Made by a program: the position numbers and the translations under genes. A DNA stretch of 59,715 bases from an uncultured Acetobacteraceae bacterium. GTDB lineage: Bacteria; Pseudomonadota; Alphaproteobacteria; Acetobacterales; Acetobacteraceae. This document shows positions 15,147 through 23,560 of this stretch, piece after piece (position 1 is the stretch's first letter; each line of letters starts with the position of its first letter). The notes under the pieces were generated by a model, which saw only the letters and a list, made by a program, of their open reading frames with translations, ran no database searches and was not told the DNA's origin. The stretch covers positions 1-59,715 of the forward strand of contig CAIXDS010000396.1 in the NCBI GenBank assembly GCA_903918195.1, read 5' to 3'.

Positions 15147-15239
15147 ATGCGGCAGGGCGACGAGCACGTCTGCGGAACTTGCAAGCTGCGGTGGCTGGTG
15201 GTAGAAGACAGGCCCCCATGCGGAGGATCAGAACCATGA
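15147..15239 (+). CDS. 30-residue Cys-motif protein (possible)
   Basis: A short frame starting MRQGDEHVCGTCKLRW and ending at a TGA that overlaps the next ATG (ATGA). It has CGTC and a later Cys, like the tiny zinc-binding protein at 8261-8434. There is no clear ribosome site, so it is only a candidate. Confidence 0.4.
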   Translation: MRQGDEHVCGTCKLRWLVVEDRPPCGGSEP

Positions 15240-15409
15240 AGAAAGACGAACGACACTTCAGCCCTCGCCGAATCGAGGAAGCTGCTCGCACGGCTGACGC
15301 GATCAGCCGGGCAGGCCGGGTCGAGCAACAGCGGCATCTCGCCGGATACGACAGCGCCGGCAAGGCTGTCACGATCGACACGCCGTTCTTCGGCGGGGAT
15401 CATCTGTGA
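15236..15409 (+). CDS. 57-residue hypothetical protein
   Basis: Starts MKKDERHFSPRRIEEAAR with GGAGG upstream (spacing about 9-10). Charged helix, then a short C-terminal segment (AVTIDTPFFGGDHL). It is coupled to the next gene by a one-base overlap (TGATG). Function unknown. Confidence 0.5.
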   Translation: MKKDERHFSPRRIEEAARTADAISRAGRVEQQRHLAGYDSAGKAVTIDTPFFGGDHL

Positions 15410-15609
15410 TGGGCGGCCGGGGATACCACCTTGGATCGTTCGTCGGGCTGGCGTTGGCGTCGATCGCCGCGATGCCGGCAGTCGCCGAACCGGCCTCGCG
15501 GCGCGGTCGTACCAGCGAGCGGGTGTACCGCGCCAGCCATTCCGCGACGCAGCGGAAGCCCAAGTCCGACAGCCTCAAGCGGCTGCTCGGCAAACAAAGG
15601 AAAGCATGA
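15409..15609 (+). CDS. small protein with signal-like N-terminus
   Basis: 66 residues starting MGGRGYHLGSFVGLALASIAAMPAVAEP. The N-terminus looks like a signal peptide with an AVA-type cleavage site near residue 26; the remainder is strongly basic (Arg/Lys/Ser). It would be an exported or membrane-anchored basic peptide. It overlaps the next gene by 4 bp. Confidence 0.5.
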   Translation: MGGRGYHLGSFVGLALASIAAMPAVAEPASRRGRTSERVYRASHSATQRKPKSDSLKRLLGKQRKA

Positions 15610-15737
15610 TGTCCACCTTCGACGATGACGCAAAGAAGGCACTGACCTGGTTGAAGGTCAAGGTCGCCAGCCTGTCGGGCCTTGCCGGCCTCGGGATCGG
15701 GTTCGCGATCGGCTTCTTCTTCAAGGCGATCTTCTGA
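15606..15737 (+). CDS. 43-residue single-pass membrane protein
   Basis: Starts MMSTFDDDAKKALTWLKVK and ends in a Gly/Phe-rich hydrophobic segment (GLAGLGIGFAIGFFFKAIF). The start overlaps the preceding stop (ATGA), and the strong terminator at 15764 follows, so it is the last gene of the rightward operon. Small membrane peptides of this kind occur in many phages; role unknown. Confidence 0.5.
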   Translation: MMSTFDDDAKKALTWLKVKVASLSGLAGLGIGFAIGFFFKAIF

Positions 15738-15763
15738 TCTGAAACTCGGGCTTGCCCGGAATC

Positions 15764-15802
15764 GAGAAGCCCCGGCCCTTTGCGAGGGGACCGGGGCTTC
15801 TC
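15764..15802 (+). terminator. strong terminator between convergent operons
   Basis: A perfect 12-bp stem (GAGAAGCCCCGG at 15764-15775, complement 15791-15802) followed by TTTGT. It lies 26 bp after the last rightward gene and separates it from the leftward lysis genes ending at 15857. The T tract fits rightward termination. Confidence 0.85.
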
Positions 15803-15856
15803 TTTGTGAACCAACCCGGAGGACCGATCCGGCAGGCGAGATCGTCCTTAACGCAT

Positions 15857-16189
15857 TCAGGGTGGGGATGCAACCCCCGGCGTGACCGGGATTGGATCGG
15901 ACTGCTGGCAGCGATCGAGCGCGGCCGACACGTTGTCCGCCCACCCACCAGGAGCCTCATACCGGCCAAGTTGCGCGAACTGCTTGTCGCTGCGCTCCTG
16001 CGCCGTCGCCGGCATCGGCGTCTGGATCAGCGGCACCGGGCGCTCGCGCTTCAGCTTGGCGTAGGTCGCCGGATCGGGGCACGCGGCGCGCACCGGAATG
16101 AACTGCGTCTGCACCCGCGTCTCGGTCGCGGTGCCGGCACCGCAGCCCGCCAGTAGCGCGAGCGGTGCGAGGATCAAGAGCTTCTTCAT
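15857..16189 (-). CDS. outer-membrane spanin lipoprotein (o-spanin, Rz1-like)
   Basis: 110 residues starting MKKLLILAPLALLAGCGAG, a classical lipoprotein signal with lipobox LAGC. The mature part has Pro-rich segments (RPVPLIQTPMPA, PIPVTPGVASPP), as in Rz1-type o-spanins. Its start overlaps the stop of the i-spanin gene by 4 bp (ATGA). Spanins join inner and outer membranes and fuse them in the last lysis step. Family assignment rests on context and lipobox, since spanins diverge strongly. Confidence 0.75.
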   Translation of the reverse strand: MKKLLILAPLALLAGCGAGTATETRVQTQFIPVRAACPDPATYAKLKRERPVPLIQTPMPATAQERSDKQFAQLGRYEAPGGWADNVSAALDRCQQSDPIPVTPGVASPP

Positions 16190-16683
16190 TTCCATCCTTC
16201 CCATGCGGAGCGGCTGTCGGTCGTCACAGCCTGACATTGCAGATCGGGGGTGGCTTCAGGCTTCCGCCCGGCCAGTGCCTCGATCCGCTTCTCGGCGCTG
16301 CTGTAGGTCTGTTGGAACAGCGTCAATTGATTCGCCAGCGCCGCGTCTGCATTGTCGGCGCGGGTCTTCGCCAGCGCCGCGAGCTGGTTGGCGTTGTCGA
16401 TCGCGCCGTGGCACGAGTCGTAGCTGCGCTTCAGCCCGGCGATGGCCGATGGCACGGCCGCCGCGTCGAGCAGCTTCCGCTTGCCCTTGCTGTCCGGCAG
16501 GACCGTCGCGTCCGTGGTCGAGATGACCACGCTGGACTGCCATTGCTTGAGCGATTCGATCTCCTGCCCGCGCGCCATCCACGACATCACCAGAGCGACG
16601 AGCGCGATGACGACGAGGCCGATGCCGACGAGCTTGAGGATCAAGCTGTAGGGCGAGAGATCAGGGATTTTGATACCGAGCAT
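16186..16683 (-). CDS. inner-membrane spanin (i-spanin, Rz-like)
   Basis: 165 residues. An N-terminal transmembrane helix at about residues 14-38 (LILKLVGIGLVVIALVALVM) is followed by a long periplasmic helical region (residues 40-140, likely coiled coil). It lies directly downstream of the endolysin and directly upstream of the lipoprotein gene, the normal Rz/Rz1 order. It is longer than many Rz proteins but in range. Confidence 0.75.
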   Translation of the reverse strand: MLGIKIPDLSPYSLILKLVGIGLVVIALVALVMSWMARGQEIESLKQWQSSVVISTTDATVLPDSKGKRKLLDAAAVPSAIAGLKRSYDSCHGAIDNANQLAALAKTRADNADAALANQLTLFQQTYSSAEKRIEALAGRKPEATPDLQCQAVTTDSRSAWEGWK

Positions 16684-16686
16684 GGA

Positions 16687-17445
16687 TCACCTATTCGAGG
16701 GAGGAAGATTCCAAGCCTGCCAGAATGGCGTGCCCGGAAGGAAGCCGGCGCTGCGGTTGCGCCAGCCGTTGCGGTACTTGGCATTCGTCGGCCGGACTTT
16801 GATGATCTGGTCGTAGAACGCATAGCGGATATCGCACCAGGTGCGCGCCGCCGCTTCGAGGCCGTGGTTGACGATGTAATCCTCGAACGCCTGCACCGTG
16901 TAGCGCCCGATCTTGCCATCGTCGTTCGCGCCGATCTGTCGCTGGACCAGCTTGATCGCTTGACCGGGACCAGCGCCCCACCCCATGTCCATCACGCTCG
17001 CGGTCCATGGATTCCATGGAAGCAGATCGAAGTCGGGGTCGTCGAAGTACAGCTTGACGCCAACCTTGATCGCCTCGTCTTCCGTGAGCGCGGCGATGTC
17101 CGCTGCGCTGATCTGCGAGACGCCCCGGTACTCGGCCAGTGCCGCGCCAGTGACGCCGTACTTCGACCCGACGAGCACACCGCGATAGAAGTTGCCGCTG
17201 TCCTTCGGGTCGAGCGACAGGCCGCCTTCATAGGTTTCGATGAAGTGCTTTATGAAGCTCTCGATCGTGTACTGCGGATGCAGCACGGACGGCGCGGCGA
17301 CGATCGGCGTCAGGACCTTGCCGATCCCAGCGCGGTCGAGCGCGGTGGTGACGCCGGCTTCCGTGCCAGCGCCCCACTTGCCGTCGATCGTCCCCGAGTA
17401 CAGCCCGGCCGCCTGAAGGCGCGTCTGGATATCCTTCATGCTCAT
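16687..17445 (-). CDS. endolysin, GH108-type lysozyme with peptidoglycan-binding region
   Basis: 252 residues. The N-terminus (KDIQTRLQAAGLYSGTIDGKWGAGTE) is a PG_binding_1-like repeat. At about residue 70 lies ETYEGGLSLDPKDSGN, the GH108 signature with its catalytic Glu, followed by the family pattern YGVTGAAL. The C-terminal part (residues about 160-245) resembles PG_binding_3. The enzyme would cut the glycan strands of peptidoglycan. No signal peptide is seen, so export needs a holin. Confidence 0.88.
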   Translation of the reverse strand: MSMKDIQTRLQAAGLYSGTIDGKWGAGTEAGVTTALDRAGIGKVLTPIVAAPSVLHPQYTIESFIKHFIETYEGGLSLDPKDSGNFYRGVLVGSKYGVTGAALAEYRGVSQISAADIAALTEDEAIKVGVKLYFDDPDFDLLPWNPWTASVMDMGWGAGPGQAIKLVQRQIGANDDGKIGRYTVQAFEDYIVNHGLEAAARTWCDIRYAFYDQIIKVRPTNAKYRNGWRNRSAGFLPGTPFWQAWNLPPSNR

Positions 17446-18023
17446 GCGTGTTGTCCCTTATCGAAGTAACTTCCCATCGCCGGCCGCACCTGGTCAACGT
17501 CAGCGTCGCTCAAGTCGCCGACGATCGCCGCTGCATCGGGCACAGGGGCGGCAGGAGCGGGCACAGCGGGCACGACGGGCTGCGGCTGCGGCGGAAGACT
17601 GGCGGTGCTCGCTGTGTCCTCCCTGCGGCCGTCTGCGCCCATGAACGAGGCCCGGCTGGCGATCGACACACCGGACTTCAGCAAGCCGGCCGTCTGGATC
17701 ACCTTGACGATCTGCTCGGCGGATGGTGCCACCATGTAATAGGTGATCGCGACGAGCGCGATGTAGAACATCATCTTGAACATATCGAGCATGGTGTTGA
17801 GCGCGACGATCGTGATCTGCGCGACGTTGTGCGCGTCCATGCTGGCGATCCGGCCGACGACATTGCCGACGATCCGATTCGTTGCGGTGGCAAGCCCGAT
17901 CAAGATCAGGAAGGCGATGCCGAGCACCACAAAAGTAAAGACCCGACGCCAGAGCCAAGAGGCTTCGGGCAACGGGTCTTGCGGATCAGCGAGAACGCGC
18001 GGTGTCTGTGGGTCGTCAGCCAT
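17442..18023 (-). CDS. two-helix membrane protein, holin candidate
   Basis: 193 residues. Transmembrane segments lie at about 24-48 (LWRRVFTFVVLGIAFLILIG) and 70-98 (MFKMMFYIALVAITYYMVAP). The C-terminal 70 residues are Pro/Ala-rich and cytoplasmic or disordered. It overlaps the endolysin start by 4 bp. Position next to the endolysin suggests a lysis role, but the protein is longer than usual holins. A dispersed palindrome (17462) is read here as G-S-Y-F. Confidence 0.55.
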   Translation of the reverse strand: MADDPQTPRVLADPQDPLPEASWLWRRVFTFVVLGIAFLILIGLATATNRIVGNVVGRIASMDAHNVAQITIVALNTMLDMFKMMFYIALVAITYYMVAPSAEQIVKVIQTAGLLKSGVSIASRASFMGADGRREDTASTASLPPQPQPVVPAVPAPAAPVPDAAAIVGDLSDADVDQVRPAMGSYFDKGQHA

Positions 18024-18339
18024 TTCGTGTCACCCTGTCTAGTTGCATCTCATGCCGAAGTTCGGTCAACCCTTCGCATAGCTTTTCGATGTTGCCGTTC
18101 AACTCCCGCAACTGCTCCGCCATCATGGCCGAACCGATTGCGTCTTGAAGCAGCCCCCCGATTACTTGCGTCTTCACGTCTGTAGTGGTTTCGCCCTTGG
18201 TGGCGTCCACCCAAGACTCTTTGATCTTCTTGACCGCGTGCATCGCACCGGCCACCGCTGCGGCTACTGCCGCGAGAAAGACTACGACGTTCGCGGCGAA
18301 CGTCGTGACATCAGGAACGCTGTGCAATGCTGTGGACAC
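18016..18339 (-). CDS. small membrane protein, holin candidate
   Basis: 107 residues. One transmembrane segment at about 14-33 (AANVVVFLAAVAAAVAGAM), then a basic stretch and a helical C-terminus (LRELNGNIEKLCEGLTELRHEM). Size and layout resemble small holin-like or chaperone-like lysis proteins. It overlaps both neighbours. Confidence 0.5.
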   Translation of the reverse strand: MSTALHSVPDVTTFAANVVVFLAAVAAAVAGAMHAVKKIKESWVDATKGETTTDVKTQVIGGLLQDAIGSAMMAEQLRELNGNIEKLCEGLTELRHEMQLDRVTRNG

Positions 18340-18808
18340 GACCCGACTCCGCTGTTTCGGCTATTTTGTCCTGACGTGCCACGAAAGTCATGTCAGCGGA
18401 AGCCCGAAACGCGGAGTACAGATCGGCAAGTACCAGCACTGGATAGACAATTAGCCCCGTATTGGGGACGCCTGTGTTCCACAGAGCCAAGCAAATTTGC
18501 GTAATGATGAAAGCCGAGAAGAAGCTGGCGATCAATCGTACCATCGGCGTCCTCTTGTGCCGGCCGTTGATCCACAGCGCACCGATGCGCGCGAAGCCAA
18601 CAACCAGGCAGGCGAGGCCCCACGTCGGCTGTGATCCAGCGGCTTTCATGCCGGACCATAGAGCAGCGACGCGGGCGTCATCGAACATTCCGGGGTGAAG
18701 GATCAGGTAAGACCCAAACCCACCGACGATGATAGCATTCATCCACTCGGCGAAGCGTGCCTGGAAATGGTTCCAAGCGGCGGTGCGAACTTCTGTAGCG
18801 ATCAACAT
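18311..18808 (-). CDS. four-helix membrane protein
   Basis: 165 residues starting MLIATEVRTAAWNHFQ. Four hydrophobic segments at about 23-41, 60-80, 87-107 and 110-127. It is the first gene of the lysis group and follows the promoter-like sequence at 18882-18910. It could be a holin, an antiholin or a tail-associated membrane protein. The start is the Met after the upstream hairpin; a longer frame to 18868 would run through that hairpin and is not favoured. Confidence 0.5.
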   Translation of the reverse strand: MLIATEVRTAAWNHFQARFAEWMNAIIVGGFGSYLILHPGMFDDARVAALWSGMKAAGSQPTWGLACLVVGFARIGALWINGRHKRTPMVRLIASFFSAFIITQICLALWNTGVPNTGLIVYPVLVLADLYSAFRASADMTFVARQDKIAETAESGRVHSIAQRS

Positions 18809-18852
18809 ATCGTGTCGGTCCTTGAGCAAGACTGCCCCCACGGCTGGATAAA

Positions 18853-18882
18853 CACCCCGGCCCCGCACCGGGTTCCGGGGTG
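18853..18882 (-). terminator. hairpin between tail fibre and lysis genes
   Basis: An 8-bp perfect stem (CACCCCGG at 18853-18860, complement at 18875-18882) with a GC-rich loop. It could end transcripts of the tail operon or lie in the leader of the lysis transcript. No T tract is visible. Confidence 0.5.
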
Positions 18883-18910
18883 CATTAACCTATCTTGTCA
18901 ATTAAGTCAA
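18882..18910 (-). promoter_or_regulatory. leftward promoter-like sequence for lysis genes
   Basis: On the minus strand: TTGACT (18910-18905), a 17-bp spacer, TAATGC (18887-18882). A dispersed palindrome (18916-18928) lies 5 bp upstream of the -35, the same spacing as at 13142/13160. The -10 is moderate. Confidence 0.45.
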
Positions 18911-18915
18911 ACTAC

Positions 18916-18928
18916 GGAAGTTACTTCT
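18916..18928. repeat. dispersed palindrome site (GGAAGTTACTTCT)
   Basis: A copy of the genome-wide palindrome in the gap between the tail fibre and lysis genes, immediately upstream of a promoter-like -35. Confidence 0.8.
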
Positions 18929-18930
18929 CG

Positions 18931-20475
18931 TCAACCTGACACTGCCACGCTCATATAGCTGATATATCCACCGGCTCCTGTCCCGGCGATATACATATCT
19001 GCAAAGGTCGCGTCGTCCACTTGGATCAACAGCGCATCGTGGTTCCAAGTACCTGTGAAAGTGTGCAAACTTGTCAGGCCGGTGCTCGCCGTCATGACCA
19101 GCGGGCCGCCCGAGTCCTGCTCGATCACGATGAAGTGCAACCCCGGCCCGCTGCCTGCTTCGGGGTTGCCCGGCACCTTCCAGCCGCTAGTCAGGTCGGG
19201 CACTCCGGTATGACCGCTGACGATCCGGCCTCCTGCGATCTCAAACATCGCTACGTTGGTCACGTCGCCACCTGTTACGGTGAAACTCTGTGCCGTTCCG
19301 TCGCACGGCATTATGGCTGCGTAGAGCTTCTGGTAGTTCTGCACCCCGTTGCCGTTCGCCCCATAGACCACGTTCTGCCAGAGAGGCAAAGGATCGGCCG
19401 CACCGGAATAGCCGGCGTAGATCAGGAGGATCATGTTACCCGGCGTGGTGTTCGCACCGAAGGTCACGGTGTTGTTGCCGTAGTTGCGGTTATAGACCGA
19501 CTGGACGATCGTCGGGACCGCGCCGCCCCCGCCACCGCCGCCGCTGCCGCCCGCTGTGCCATCGTCGAAAAGCGCTTCGAAGAAGCAGCCGCCGACACCG
19601 ATGCCATCCTTCGAGTAAGACACCGCCGAATTCTGGCTGGTGATGACCTGGAAATAGTCGCCTTCCTCGCAGTCGATCCAGCCGGTCGTGAGATGCCGGC
19701 CGGACACCCAATTGCGCGCGGTCCAGTCGCTGACAATGGCCGACGTGTAGTCGTCCCCGTTCTTCGTAATGCCGACAACCCGGCTATTCGATTCAACGCC
19801 GGTCCAGATCACGTGCGCCAAGAGATGAATCTTGGTGACGCCAGCCGGGACCGTGATGCGGCCGGGATGCGTCACGCTTTCATGTGCGTGCAGATCGTCG
19901 GCTTCTTCGGTGTCGAAGGGCAGCACATGCCAGTTGGTGTCGTTGACGGCGGCCGTGTCTGCGGAGAGCACCAAGCGGGTACGTGGCGGCACCCATGACC
20001 CGGAACCGCCACCACCGCCACCGCCGCCGCCCACGTCGCCAGCTTCCCACTTGCTGTCGGCATCGTTCCAGATCAGGCCCTGCCCGTCAGTCGGTGGCGT
20101 CGTCAGATCGACATCCCCGAGATCGGCCAAGTCGCTCGCGCCACCGCCGCCGCCCGCGAAGTCGCCCCACGCTGCGCCATCGAACGAAATGTAGTTATTG
20201 GTGTCGCGATCGTACACCCACCAGCCTTCGACCGGCTCGAAGTACACCCATGCGCCGTCGTCATAGACCGCGATGTTATTGAGATGCGGTGCCACCGTCA
20301 GGACGTAGGCGTCGCCAGCGGCCGGCGATCCGGGCACCGCCGCGATGCGGCTCTTGACGCCAGCCTGCACCAGCATGGACAGCTTCAGGAGATTGTCGTC
20401 CATGTCGGGACCCCAATCGTCCTCGCCGACAGAGAAGCCACCCGTCAGGGCGATGTTAGGTAGATCGCGGCTCAT
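18931..20475 (-). CDS. tail fibre / DUF2793-type protein
   Basis: 514 residues. The first 100 or so residues (VGEDDWGPDMDDNLLKL, then AAVPGSPAAGDAYVL and WVYFEPVEGWWVYD) match the DUF2793 pattern found in tail proteins of alphaproteobacterial phages. Three glycine-rich linkers (about 108-114, 147-158 and 306-316) separate beta-rich blocks that look like fibre or receptor-binding domains. Placed directly after the gpJ-like protein, it is the likely host-recognition fibre. Confidence 0.7.
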   Translation of the reverse strand: MSRDLPNIALTGGFSVGEDDWGPDMDDNLLKLSMLVQAGVKSRIAAVPGSPAAGDAYVLTVAPHLNNIAVYDDGAWVYFEPVEGWWVYDRDTNNYISFDGAAWGDFAGGGGGASDLADLGDVDLTTPPTDGQGLIWNDADSKWEAGDVGGGGGGGGGSGSWVPPRTRLVLSADTAAVNDTNWHVLPFDTEEADDLHAHESVTHPGRITVPAGVTKIHLLAHVIWTGVESNSRVVGITKNGDDYTSAIVSDWTARNWVSGRHLTTGWIDCEEGDYFQVITSQNSAVSYSKDGIGVGGCFFEALFDDGTAGGSGGGGGGGAVPTIVQSVYNRNYGNNTVTFGANTTPGNMILLIYAGYSGAADPLPLWQNVVYGANGNGVQNYQKLYAAIMPCDGTAQSFTVTGGDVTNVAMFEIAGGRIVSGHTGVPDLTSGWKVPGNPEAGSGPGLHFIVIEQDSGGPLVMTASTGLTSLHTFTGTWNHDALLIQVDDATFADMYIAGTGAGGYISYMSVAVSG

Positions 20476-20488
20476 TCCAAGTCCTCCA

Positions 20489-20501
20489 AGAAGTTACTTC
20501 C
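20489..20501. repeat. dispersed palindrome site (AGAAGTTACTTCC)
   Basis: A copy in the 31-bp gap between the gpJ-like gene and the fibre gene, close to the ribosome site of the fibre gene. Confidence 0.8.
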
Positions 20502-20506
20502 GGGCA

Positions 20507-23113
20507 TCAGTTACCGCCCCAATTGTAGCCCCACCCATAACCCCATCCTGCGTGCAGGGCAACGGCGAAGCGATACTTCTGCCAAGACACGATCCCGTCG
20601 CGCTCGGCTTCGATCTCAACGATGACCACGCTAGTCGGGCTGTCCGCCGTAATCATGGTCGAGTCATATGTCCATGTCGTGCCGGTGATCCCGGTTGTCT
20701 CGCGGATCACCGTCGTACCGTCAGTCGAATCGATGATCCGAATGTTGTACGTCTGCCCGACTTCCGGCGTCATCGTCCCATCGGTGTGCGCCACCAGGTC
20801 GTCGGCTTCTGTCAGGCGGTTGCGCTCCGCCCATGTGAAGACCGGCTCGGGCTGCTCGCCGAGCGGCGAATAGATCGAGATGCCGCCGACCTTCATATCG
20901 CCGGGCACGTAGGGCATGGCGTGCCGCCCGGCCAGTGTGATTTCCAGCACGTCGGCGAGCGTCGGGTCCAGCATCTGCGTGCTGGTCTTCGTCAGGACTT
21001 TCGTGTCAACCGTCTCGCCGACGATCCATGTCTGCCCGTCTGTCGTGAGATCGTCGTCCACGGTCCAGAGGATATCCCCGGCTGCGTGCGCGGCGGGAAT
21101 CGTGTCGCCGCAGCCGCGTGCCACGGTGGCGATCTTGGTGTCGTCGTCGAGCGCTACCAGCTTGACGATCTCGGCACCACAAAGCAGGGCTTGCCCGACG
21201 TTCGCCTGCGTCAGGTAGCTCAAGTCCTTCAGTTGCCACGCGGTGTCCAGCGGCGCTACATCGTCCGTCAGATAGGCGTTGCCGGAGAAGTTGCCGAGCG
21301 TGCGAAGCGTGTAGTCGGCGTCGCCTTCAGCCTTCGAGGCAAGCTCGTACTGAAGGCTGGTGCTGTTCGGTGCCTTGGCAAGCTGCCCGATGAACGCGCT
21401 CGTCGGCTCTTGCAGATTGGCTTGGGTCGCGCCAAGGTTCCGGTACACGTCGCGGTAGCTGGCTTCTTCCAGCAATTCCTCAACGGCGGGCACCGCGACC
21501 TTCGACGGAGCGATCCAGCCGTTATCCGCCTCGCCGGTATAGCTGCTCGCCGGCAGGCCGTACACGTCGATCGCAGCCTTGATCTTGATCTGCCCGTTGA
21601 TCATGTTGCCGTCGTCAATCTCGCCGACACGCAGCACCAGGTTGGCGATCCCACGGCCGGGATGCGAGATGCGGATCACAGAGCCGGGCGCGACACGCCA
21701 GCCACGGCGATCGAGCGTGATGCTGTACTTCTTCAGGCCCGATCCCATGGCGCGCAGATCGCGGAGCACGACACGCGAGAGCAGCGACTTGGTGGGAATG
21801 CCCTTGTAGTCCTGATCCATGGAGGACGGAGCGCCCTGCGCCTGATAGGCACCGGGATTCTGCGCGCGTACCTGAAAGTCGAGATTGCTGATAGGATCGC
21901 GCGACGTGCCGATGATCTCATTGTAGGTGTCATCGCTGCTCCCGCTGTCGTCCTGATCGATCGACATCAGCCCGGTCGTCGGGGTGAAGAGCGGCAGATC
22001 ATCCACGTTGTAATCGGCGCGGATCAGCCGGAAGACCATCAGGCCCGTCTCGCGATCGGTGTACGTAGTCGCGCCCACCAGATCGCAAACCTTCTGGATG
22101 AACACGTCGATATCTTCTTTGCGATACCACGCGAGGCACAGGCCGAAGCGCTCGGCGCAGAGGGTGTCGGCGGCGGCGATGAAGGTGCCCTCGTCCAAGT
22201 CAGACGGGAGCAGGCCACGACCCCATTCCGAATTGGTGTAGCACTCATACACCATGTGCGAGGCGTTGGCCGCGTAGATTTGCGAGGCCGCGACGTTGGC
22301 CTTGATCGTGATCACCGTACCGGCGCTCGTCGCGGTAGCCTTGAACGCGGTCGAAGCGCCGTTGATGAAGTTGACGAGGCTGCGGATACTCTTGGCCGTA
22401 TTGCTCTCGGCTTTAAGCTCGTACTGGCCGGGGTTGTCATCTACATAGGTGATTACTTGGCCGTTGATCGTCACGGTGTCGTTGGTGAAGAAGTTGCGGT
22501 TGACCGTGATGGTGAAGTCGCCGTTATCCAACTGCGCCACAGCGAAGTCGGTCACGCGATTCGTCGCAACGGACAGGCTGTCGCCACCAAGGAATATCGT
22601 CGCCTTCGCCGAGTACCACGGATGTCCGCCGAGCCAGCCTTTCGTTGTGCGGCGGACGCGGAACTTCCACTCCTTCAGGTAGGGATTCATGGCGGCAACC
22701 ATGCCGTCGAACCACAGCGTCGCCACACCACGCATGTCCGACACCCGGCCGCCGATCGAATCCTTCACGCTCGGCAGCGAGCGCACGCGGTGCAGGAAGA
22801 TGTCGGCGATGATGCCGGCGAAGCCGTTGTCCGACAGCCCCGGATCGACCGTCTGCGCTGACGGCAACACCTGGTCGCGCCCGCCCATGAATACAGCGAA
22901 CGGCCCCTGAATACCGCCTTCCTTGTCGTCGCCGCCGAATAGATTGGGCGCGTCGATATAGTCGGGCACGTCCGAGCAGGCATGGCCGTTCCACGCTTCC
23001 TCGTCGCCCACCCGGATCGCGACCACTTCGTCGATCGGTCCCCGGCACAGGCCGGAGAGCAGCGACATATAGTAGCGGTAGCCCTGTGTACCGCCGCCCT
23101 TCTTAGCGCCCAT
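20507..23113 (-). CDS. tail tip attachment protein, gpJ-like
   Basis: 868 residues. The N-terminus (QGYRYYMSLLSGLCRGPIDEVVAIRVGDEEAWNG) is typical of gpJ/central tail-tip proteins of siphoviruses. A beta-rich insertion at about residues 190-290 (NDTVTINGQVITYVDD, then SIRSLVNFINGA) resembles a domain also present in the decoration protein and the major tail protein. The remaining hub is followed by a C-terminal Ig/FN3-like part (SPTSVVIVEIEAERDG). It contacts the receptor at the tail tip. The start lies inside the end of the 69-residue gene upstream. Confidence 0.8.
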   Translation of the reverse strand: MGAKKGGGTQGYRYYMSLLSGLCRGPIDEVVAIRVGDEEAWNGHACSDVPDYIDAPNLFGGDDKEGGIQGPFAVFMGGRDQVLPSAQTVDPGLSDNGFAGIIADIFLHRVRSLPSVKDSIGGRVSDMRGVATLWFDGMVAAMNPYLKEWKFRVRRTTKGWLGGHPWYSAKATIFLGGDSLSVATNRVTDFAVAQLDNGDFTITVNRNFFTNDTVTINGQVITYVDDNPGQYELKAESNTAKSIRSLVNFINGASTAFKATATSAGTVITIKANVAASQIYAANASHMVYECYTNSEWGRGLLPSDLDEGTFIAAADTLCAERFGLCLAWYRKEDIDVFIQKVCDLVGATTYTDRETGLMVFRLIRADYNVDDLPLFTPTTGLMSIDQDDSGSSDDTYNEIIGTSRDPISNLDFQVRAQNPGAYQAQGAPSSMDQDYKGIPTKSLLSRVVLRDLRAMGSGLKKYSITLDRRGWRVAPGSVIRISHPGRGIANLVLRVGEIDDGNMINGQIKIKAAIDVYGLPASSYTGEADNGWIAPSKVAVPAVEELLEEASYRDVYRNLGATQANLQEPTSAFIGQLAKAPNSTSLQYELASKAEGDADYTLRTLGNFSGNAYLTDDVAPLDTAWQLKDLSYLTQANVGQALLCGAEIVKLVALDDDTKIATVARGCGDTIPAAHAAGDILWTVDDDLTTDGQTWIVGETVDTKVLTKTSTQMLDPTLADVLEITLAGRHAMPYVPGDMKVGGISIYSPLGEQPEPVFTWAERNRLTEADDLVAHTDGTMTPEVGQTYNIRIIDSTDGTTVIRETTGITGTTWTYDSTMITADSPTSVVIVEIEAERDGIVSWQKYRFAVALHAGWGYGWGYNWGGN

Positions 23114-23312
23114 CGTCCATCCTTGCTATATCGACCACCCGCAAGGCGCGTGGATCGGCGGTGTCTAGCAGCCTTTGGGCCGGAATGCCATTCTTCACGA
23201 AGTCGCGCCAGTCAAGGCCCTCACGCTCCCACCAGGTTTGCGCGCCATTGGCGCAAATCTTGGCGGTGCGGAGATGCTTCACGCGGACGATCGTGGAAGT
23301 TACTTCCAGCAT
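23103..23312 (-). CDS. small tail-cluster protein
   Basis: 69 residues starting MLEVTSTIVRVKHLRTAKIC; the EVTS is encoded by a perfect dispersed palindrome (23295). The sequence CANGAQTWWEREGLDWRDFVKNG is seen in small proteins between tail-tip genes of many phages, but its function is not known to me. It is coupled to the gene before (TAATG). Confidence 0.6.
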   Translation of the reverse strand: MLEVTSTIVRVKHLRTAKICANGAQTWWEREGLDWRDFVKNGIPAQRLLDTADPRALRVVDIARMDDGR

Positions 23313-23551
23313 TATTTCTTCCCGCCTTTCGCGCTGATCTTCGTCGTGCGGTAGTTGCCATACCACAGGACTTGCCACCCTTCGAGCCATACATCGCCGA
23401 AGACAACAGCCTGCGGCGTGCCTTCCTCGACTTGGGGCACGTCGAAGTCGTCGAGCGTCGCGATACGCTGCTTCGGCTGCTTGTGAAAGATCGCCTGTAC
23501 GGCGTAGCTCGCCACCAACAGGCCGATCGCCAACCAGGCAATAAACGGCAT
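23312..23551 (-). CDS. small protein with N-terminal membrane helix
   Basis: 79 residues starting MPFIAWLAIGLLVASYAVQA, a single transmembrane segment, then a soluble region (VVFGDVWLEGWQVLWYGNY). Position between DUF2163 and gpJ-like genes suggests a tail-tip assembly role. Function unknown. Confidence 0.55.
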   Translation of the reverse strand: MPFIAWLAIGLLVASYAVQAIFHKQPKQRIATLDDFDVPQVEEGTPQAVVFGDVWLEGWQVLWYGNYRTTKISAKGGKK

Positions 23552-23560
23552 TGTCTGCTC

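Noticed and set aside
20345..22861. Long rightward open frame (838 codons) opposite the gpJ-like gene
   Set aside because: It is a shadow of a GC-rich coding strand: the minus-strand protein has clear tail-tip features and coupled neighbours, while this product is Arg/His/Asp-rich without any motif or ribosome site.
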